Part shown: positions 58,801 to 64,000 of the stretch, one piece after another | How positions within the stretch are numbered: the stretch's first letter is position 1 | How the letters are laid out: the number at the start of each line of letters is the position of its first letter | Origin: Nymphaea colorata | Lineage: Eukaryota > Streptophyta > Magnoliopsida > Nymphaeales > Nymphaeaceae | Assembly: GCF_008831285.2 (NCBI RefSeq) | Contig: NC_045145.1 | Span: forward strand, 19,112,040-19,176,039 | Direction: 5' to 3' | DNA: 64,000 bases | Program-made: the position numbers and the translations under genes | Notes under the pieces: generated by a model | Seen by the model: the letters and a program-made list of their open reading frames with translations, nothing else | What the model was told of the DNA's origin: nothing | The model's database searches: none

Positions 58801-61087
58801 TGAAATTGGTGAAAATAGTGTTTGAGAAAGAGGATCTCAGTGGACCTCAAGGTTTGGAGATCCTGAACAAGAAATTGCATATTCCATGATTAGGTACTTG
58901 GGGCACCTGAGCTTCATCTTCTGATAACAAAGTAATGTATTACTGGAAAATGGGAGAAATTTAGCCCAGTCTACATTCTTGTGATTGCGTTTCTCCTATA
59001 GTATCTGAAATGTCTTGCTGTTTTAAGTACCGGGTGAACATTGAACTTAAGAAAGAGATTTAGTGCACGAAAAGAATTACATAGAGGAGGTTTATTTCTT
59101 TTTCGCTGCTTATGTCACAAGAGAAACAATTATTTTGATATACTTGAATGGATTTAATCTAAATTGCATGAATAACTCATGCTTGGTTAGAGACTGATTT
59201 CTTTCTTCATACCAATTTTTCTGTTCTGTCACAGATAGACTGCTGCTTGCCATACTGGACGACCACTCCTTAACCTTTTCCGGGAAGCTGTGTTAGGCAG
59301 TCCAATACTGCGTTATGCAATAGTTGATCCTGGAAATTGAATTCTTGAACTTTTTTACTTGAATTTTTCAGTCCAACCCCCAGTTAGATGAATGGTGCTC
59401 TTGTTGACCACCTGGCTGATGTCTAGAGGTCTTGCATGGTCCTCTTTTCCATCCCCTAACTGTTTGTAGCTTACTCATGCCTACATAAAGCGGTCTGTTT
59501 GATGGTGGAACATGCAAGTGTGAATGCTAAAATCTGTATAAAGCAATTGCAAACCAGTGATAATGCTTGGTTCCCAATTTTTGGGTGAAACCTTGTTTCC
59601 TCAATTGCTGCCATGCTAGAACAGGGTTTGATGAAAAAGAAAAATTTCGTCGACACAGAGTGGACTCTGCTCTAAAGAATGAAACTAATCAATTACAATG
59701 CAAAGCTGGTCTGCAACATTTGACTGCTTGATGATGGACAGCTCAAATAATATCTCGATTCTCCTGTACAAGTCTGGTCTAAATATGATAATGGCAGGGT
59801 GAAGTCTGTGTGTTGAAGCACATCAGGTACTGTTGTTCAGCTAATAAATGAGGTGTTGCCTTCTCAACTGTCTGTATGGAATTACAATGAAGTCTCATGT
59901 GAGCTGTTTTTAGTTGGGAAAAATTGTGAGCTGGATACTGAAATATGTTAAGGTAAACGATCTTGACCTGAAATCCCATCTTTTCATACAGCTGTTGTGC
60001 AGCTTTGTTGTTTTTATCTACGAGTATAAACACTTGCCTTGCACCTGTCATGTTCAGGCAAACACATCAGCTTCAAATTCGAGCAAGGTTGATAAAACAA
60101 TGGAGATGGATGCATATGCACCTCTCAAATGGTAGTTGCTGAATTTGAGATACCTGATTCCTTGGCAGTTTCTATTGCTAACTGTAACATGTTACTTGCG
60201 ATTCCCTGTCGTCTTGCAAATTTAGCCACACATACATTTGCGACATACGCATATCTTTCTGTATCTCTTTGATAGAGATGCTGTATCCCAGGCTTTACAT
60301 GTTCCTTTTTTCCGATTGAATGATCAACATGTTGAAGCAACAAGGCGTCAATCTCAGGTGTCCAAACATAATGTGAGAAAATACAATGGAGAAGAAGGTA
60401 TTGTAACTCACCCCTGGAAAACTTTCTCCATGATGTAGGTTCCGGATACTAATGTCGAGAGTTCCGACTATACTATTCAATATCGTACGTTTAGCACCAT
60501 CGTCCTTAACCTGAAATTGCATAGATGGTGTATGAGATGCTTTTCCTTTTTAAGTTCCCCAGCAGGCTATGAGAAGGAAAAATTCACAAACAGCTGCTGC
60601 AGATAGCAGTGCTGCATCAAGAATATATGATCATCAAAGATGCTAGGTTGAATAAAGTCGAGATAATGTGGGGATTAGGTCAGGTAAGACTGACTTACCG
60701 CAACGATGCAGGTACATTTTGCTGTGAGCTGTCCGAGACATCGCCTTTTCAAGGTATTGTACTCCTTATCAAGGGAAAAAATTAGAGTTATTTTAAGTAA
60801 ACAATCAAGAAAATTTATGGTTCATGAGGTCAAATAAAAATAGGTATTCCGGCGGTGGCCATTTTTCAAGATGATGACTAATGAAGGTGCAATCTAAATG
60901 TGACATTTCCTGGTACTTGTTACTCGCTTAGTTGGAACAAATGAACAAGCTATATTATTTGAGTTCTGAAAAATATGTTGTGCATTTTTTTCTTAACCCT
61001 TGTTTTACTGAAAGACTTAACTTTGGTCTTTACCTTTGCTAAAAGAAAAAACAGAAGCAACGGTTAACCTGATAAATCTAACAGTTA
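55840..61087. repeat. Segmental duplication block 1, downstream copy
   Basis: Starts at ACTATTTCACTTTTGGAACA, the same sequence as 15901, and ends at AAATCTAACAGTTA, matching 21714. It is shorter than the upstream copy by about 570 bp because of internal deletions, with a small local rearrangement near 56130-56190. It contains the last five exons of the GNAT gene. Confidence 0.92.
59779..60764 (-). pseudogene. Truncated copy of the GNAT acetyltransferase gene (exons 5-9)
   Basis: Exons equivalent to the last five of the upstream gene are present: 60764-60699, 60510-60412, 60361-60154, 60044-59968 and 59871-59779. Splice sites are kept (exon 5 donor is GTAAGT here, GTATGT upstream) and no premature stop was seen. 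Changes are few (S to C in VANVCVAKF, H to L in VFILVDK). The N-terminal exons are gone: block 1 ends 320 bp further on and is joined to TBL exon 1 sequence. The acetyl-CoA-binding core survives in frame, but there is no start region, so I call it a truncated pseudogene. Confidence 0.82.
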
Positions 61088-61089
61088 TA

Positions 61090-61524
61090 GTCCTCCCATT
61101 TGCCCGCGGCACTATTTCTTCCTTCTTCAGCTGGAGCAGCGACAATTCGAATCTCGTTCTCGGGGTTCAGAGCTTCATGGGTTTCCGTCAGATTCATTGT
61201 GGCAGGAGGGGGCGGAAGAAATTGTTCTTGTTGGTTACTTCTGTAGAAAGTAGAAATGCATCGGTTTGCAGAAACAGAGTGGACAGCACTTCCCAGGAGT
61301 ATCTCTTCAGTGAGCAAAATATTCCCAGTGGAGTCGTGGCCATTGCGGTCGCCGCTGGGCTTCGTGGAGACAGAGAAGGCAAGGAAGATGGTGAAGAATA
61401 CGAAAGCGGTCAGGAAACCGTACGCAAAGGCCACGGTCTTCCCCGTCGTGAGGAAGGAACGGAAGCTCCTAAGCTGCTTGAGTAGCATTGTGGAGCCGGC
61501 GGGAGCCTTCCTGGTTCCCTCCAT
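61090..61524 (-). pseudogene. 5' fragment of TBL gene A exon 1 (second copy)
   Basis: From the MEGTRK start at 61524 the frame matches gene A through the membrane anchor ([19 protein letters not shown]) and the first part of the stem. The match ends at KWED, where block 2 stops; the join adds YNC and a stop. The TBL domain is absent, so only a membrane-anchored peptide of about 148 residues could be made. Differences from gene A are few (S to G at MLLKQ-proximal position, I to V after the anchor, Y to N in FYRSN). Confidence 0.88.
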
Positions 61525-62496
61525 CGAAGAAGCAGAGGAAGAGACGTGGAGCGAAGGAAAGAAAGCGATCACCGGTTCCCTAAGACACAATTTCTTCTTG
61601 GAGCCCTTATGAACAGATTGGAGCTGGTACTTCTCTCATTAATTTATCACTGCCGTAACTCGCAGCAGCGTTAGAAGCATTCATGGCGTTTTTTACCATA
61701 AGGTTAAGTGTTTGAGAATTTGACTGCTTGCAATTTTATTTCTGGTGCGTCCCGAAGAATATTATGTTGATATGGAAGCTGATTACTTGTAAATACTTTA
61801 TTAAAAGAAATACACCTAACGCAGATTCGTACACGAAAATAATGTTGCGTGGATCGTATGGAGCTGGGCGTTGGTAAGCGTGGCACTCGACCATTAGACT
61901 ACCGGGAGAAGTTGCTATCGTTTGATTGGCTTCTTGTGCATCTATTTAAGACGCCTGACCGAAAGATTAGTATCTACATGACTGACTACGTAACAATCAC
62001 TCTCAAATTATACAGTTAATTCCCTATGGGCAGCTCGAGGAGGACCATCTATTAACAATTCCTACTGTATTCTGGACGTCGGAAGGGAATTAATTGAAGC
62101 CTGAATCCTCTACCAACTCCTTAGCTGTGCTTCCTCGATTTCTAAGCGTGCGTACGTGCATGATATTAGTCTGAGCTGAGACTTGAACCATTTGGTTCAT
62201 TTTGCTCAATAAAGTTGTACCATAATCTGATAAACAATCTAAGACATCAAAGGCAGTTCATGCCTCTTGTTGATCTTATTATGTTTGAAAGGGCTTTTGT
62301 AATGCAGGAAAACCTTCATAACTCTCTGCATTATCGTGTTCTTATGAAGGAGAATATTCTACCTGATCATCTTCTCTCTTAATGGTAAAACCTTTTTTTT
62401 TTCCTTTCTTTTGCAGTGAACTGGGAGGAGGGGTTTCAAAAGATTCTTGTTAAGGAGCAGTAGTTATAAAAATTTTAACAAGAAAAGTGATCTTAG

Positions 62497-62497
<1 letters not shown>

Positions 62498-62561
<64 letters not shown>
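62498..62561. repeat. Expanded (TA)n microsatellite
   Basis: About 32 uninterrupted AT/TA units, where the upstream copy (about 32143-32173) has only an interrupted tract. The flanks match on both sides (TCTTAGCTAT and TTTGCGGATC). The 63-codon minus-strand frame through it (YIYIYI) is an artefact. Confidence 0.9.
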
Positions 62562-62563
<2 letters not shown>

Positions 62564-63077
62564 CGGATCTACAATTGCCGACATAGTGTCTACATCTAGC
62601 GTCGCCTCTACCACATCATGAGCGCTCATGGGCTTGCACACATGGTACCACTAGCGAGAAGCCAAAAATATTAAAGGCATGACGAATACTGCCAATCACA
62701 TTTTTACCTTATGAACAGTGTTTGCTGATTACACTTTTCAAATTTTTTGTGGGGAAAAAGATTTAATAACTATGATTGATTAATCTGTGAATGCTTATGA
62801 AAGAAAATTACGTTTTTAACTAATGATACAATTGTCTGCTTTGGGTATATATCAACATTTAAGACTGGTAACGTTTTGTGCATTGAGTTATTTTACAGTT
62901 CAGGTGATAATTTGTAATTTCTCAAACATGAAACTTTCATCTGTAGATATAGCAAAAGTTGAGCAGTTATGATTATGACTTTTCTTGAATTAATCGTCCA
63001 AAGGGTCAAAGGGATATGGCTATACGGCCCATGGGTCTTATCATGTTCTTAATAATCCTGTAACCATAAGTACAAAA

Positions 63078-63988
63078 TCGAACGAAGACCCTGGTCTTGC
63101 ACGTGCCCTGCGGGCTCATGTTCTCGTGGACTTCCTCTGAGCTCTTTCAATATATGTGTATATATATTAATCTTCCTGCCAGAGTCTCCACCCAGAAAGA
63201 AGACAATGCTTCAGAATTATTCAATGACAAGCCGAGTGTGGGGTTTGCTTTTTCTTTCTTTTTTCTGAAACAATTCGTCTGCAACATTTTCCATCACCAA
63301 GTGAGTGATTACAAATGAATGGGATGGACGATGGAGGTCATAGGATTCTGATCAGCCTCATAATTTCTTCGTATTATGGGGATCTCTGCAAGGGAATCAT
63401 ATTGACCATTCCATCTCTACCTCCTTAAAGGAAAAGGACGGTCGAAGTTAATTGTATCTGTTGCAGTTCAGAAATGCAACTCCCACATGCATAATGGAAC
63501 TTTAATTTCTTGCAAACGCCGAGACCATTTCACATTTCATTTTGTTTGGCTGGCCAGACACTATTAATTTCCTATTTTAATCGAACCTATCTACCTAAAG
63601 TTGACCAATAGTTGAGAAAAAGAAATAAGTTGATGACAGTAGAAGTTTGTGGAAAGAAGATATAACGACATTGTTACAAAAAAACGTGTATGTTATAGGA
63701 TCAGTAAAAAAAATCAGTATAATACGGTTGTATATTTCGATAATAAAACGAAAAAATCTCGGTAAATTTTCAAAAAATTTAAAACATTTAATAAATTCTA
63801 AAATTTTTTAAAAAATCATAAAAAATACAAAAACGCAAAAAAAAGTGTATAAATACACCTATAATACGCGCTTTATTCAAATTTTTTATTTTCTAGTGTT
63901 TTTTTAAAAAAGAAGCGTCTTTTTAATGTTTAATGCGATTGAAGCATTTTTGGCATATTATATGCGTCTTTTTGAAAAAAAGACACGA
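63078..63988. repeat. Segmental duplication block 3, downstream copy
   Basis: Matches 33698-34629, starting TCGAACGAAGACCCTGGTCT. It contains the right part of the decayed TBL exon 4 trace and the AT-rich TACGATA sequence. The last 12 bases of the window no longer match, which may be the block's end or only an indel. Confidence 0.88.
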
Positions 63989-64000
63989 TCCACGACAAGT

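Larger units (their letters stand above)
61090..63074. repeat. Segmental duplication block 2, downstream copy
   Basis: Matches 30741-32678. It includes the exon 1 fragment, the presumed promoter and a strongly expanded TA tract. It is flanked on the left by two extra bases (TA) after block 1 and on the right by three extra bases (AAA) before block 3. Confidence 0.92.

Noticed and set aside
62450..62641. Minus-strand frame containing a long IYIYIY run
   Set aside because: Translation of the TA microsatellite.

Overview
The window is nuclear DNA of a flowering plant. The evidence is spliced genes of land-plant families (an SHI/SRS zinc-finger regulator, a DnaJ-like DUF3444 protein, a cluster of TRICHOME BIREFRINGENCE-LIKE enzymes), GT-AG introns, Ty1/copia retrotransposons and long AT-rich intergenic DNA full of microsatellites. 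I cannot name the species. All gene models were read by hand, so single-base errors at splice sites are possible; the internal exons of the two complete TBL genes have identical lengths and both frames close, which supports those models.

Layout. 1-4 kb: intergenic, with simple repeats. 4.5-6.4 kb: SHI/SRS (LRP1-like) gene, plus strand. 6.4-13.6 kb: no gene recognised; it holds a badly decayed copia element (about 9.4-11.4 kb) and a scrap of U2 snRNA sequence. 13.6-15.4 kb: intronless DUF3444 gene, plus strand, whose 3' end is repeated in tandem just downstream. 20.4-22.5 kb: GNAT acetyltransferase gene, minus strand. 25.7-31.2 kb: complete TBL gene A, minus strand. 33-35.4 kb: TBL exon relics. 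37.6-40.8 kb: complete TBL gene B, minus strand. 44.7-46.1 kb: further TBL relics. 49.1-49.7 kb: the last two exons of a third TBL gene. 51.4-55.0 kb: a 5'-truncated Ty1/copia element with its 3' LTR. 55.84-63.99 kb: a second, shortened copy of the 15.9-34.6 kb region.

The most striking structure is that duplication. Three blocks (15901-21714, 30741-32678, 33698-34629) recur in the same order and orientation at 55840-61087, 61090-63074 and 63078-63988, with few base differences. The second copy lacks 9.0 kb and 1.0 kb between the blocks, and its two joins carry 2 and 3 extra bases. It therefore keeps the last five exons of the GNAT gene and the 5' half of exon 1 of TBL gene A, both now broken. 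The simplest reading is a direct tandem duplication of a roughly 40-kb unit (15.9-55.8 kb) followed by deletions in the downstream copy; a false duplication in the assembly must be excluded.

Functionally, the TBL genes encode Golgi type II membrane proteins of the wall polysaccharide O-acetyltransferase family and form a local cluster with two complete members, one partial member and several decayed ones. The SRS, DUF3444 and GNAT genes show no pathway link to the cluster. I found no CRISPR array, tRNA or rRNA gene, and no clearly new multi-gene system.
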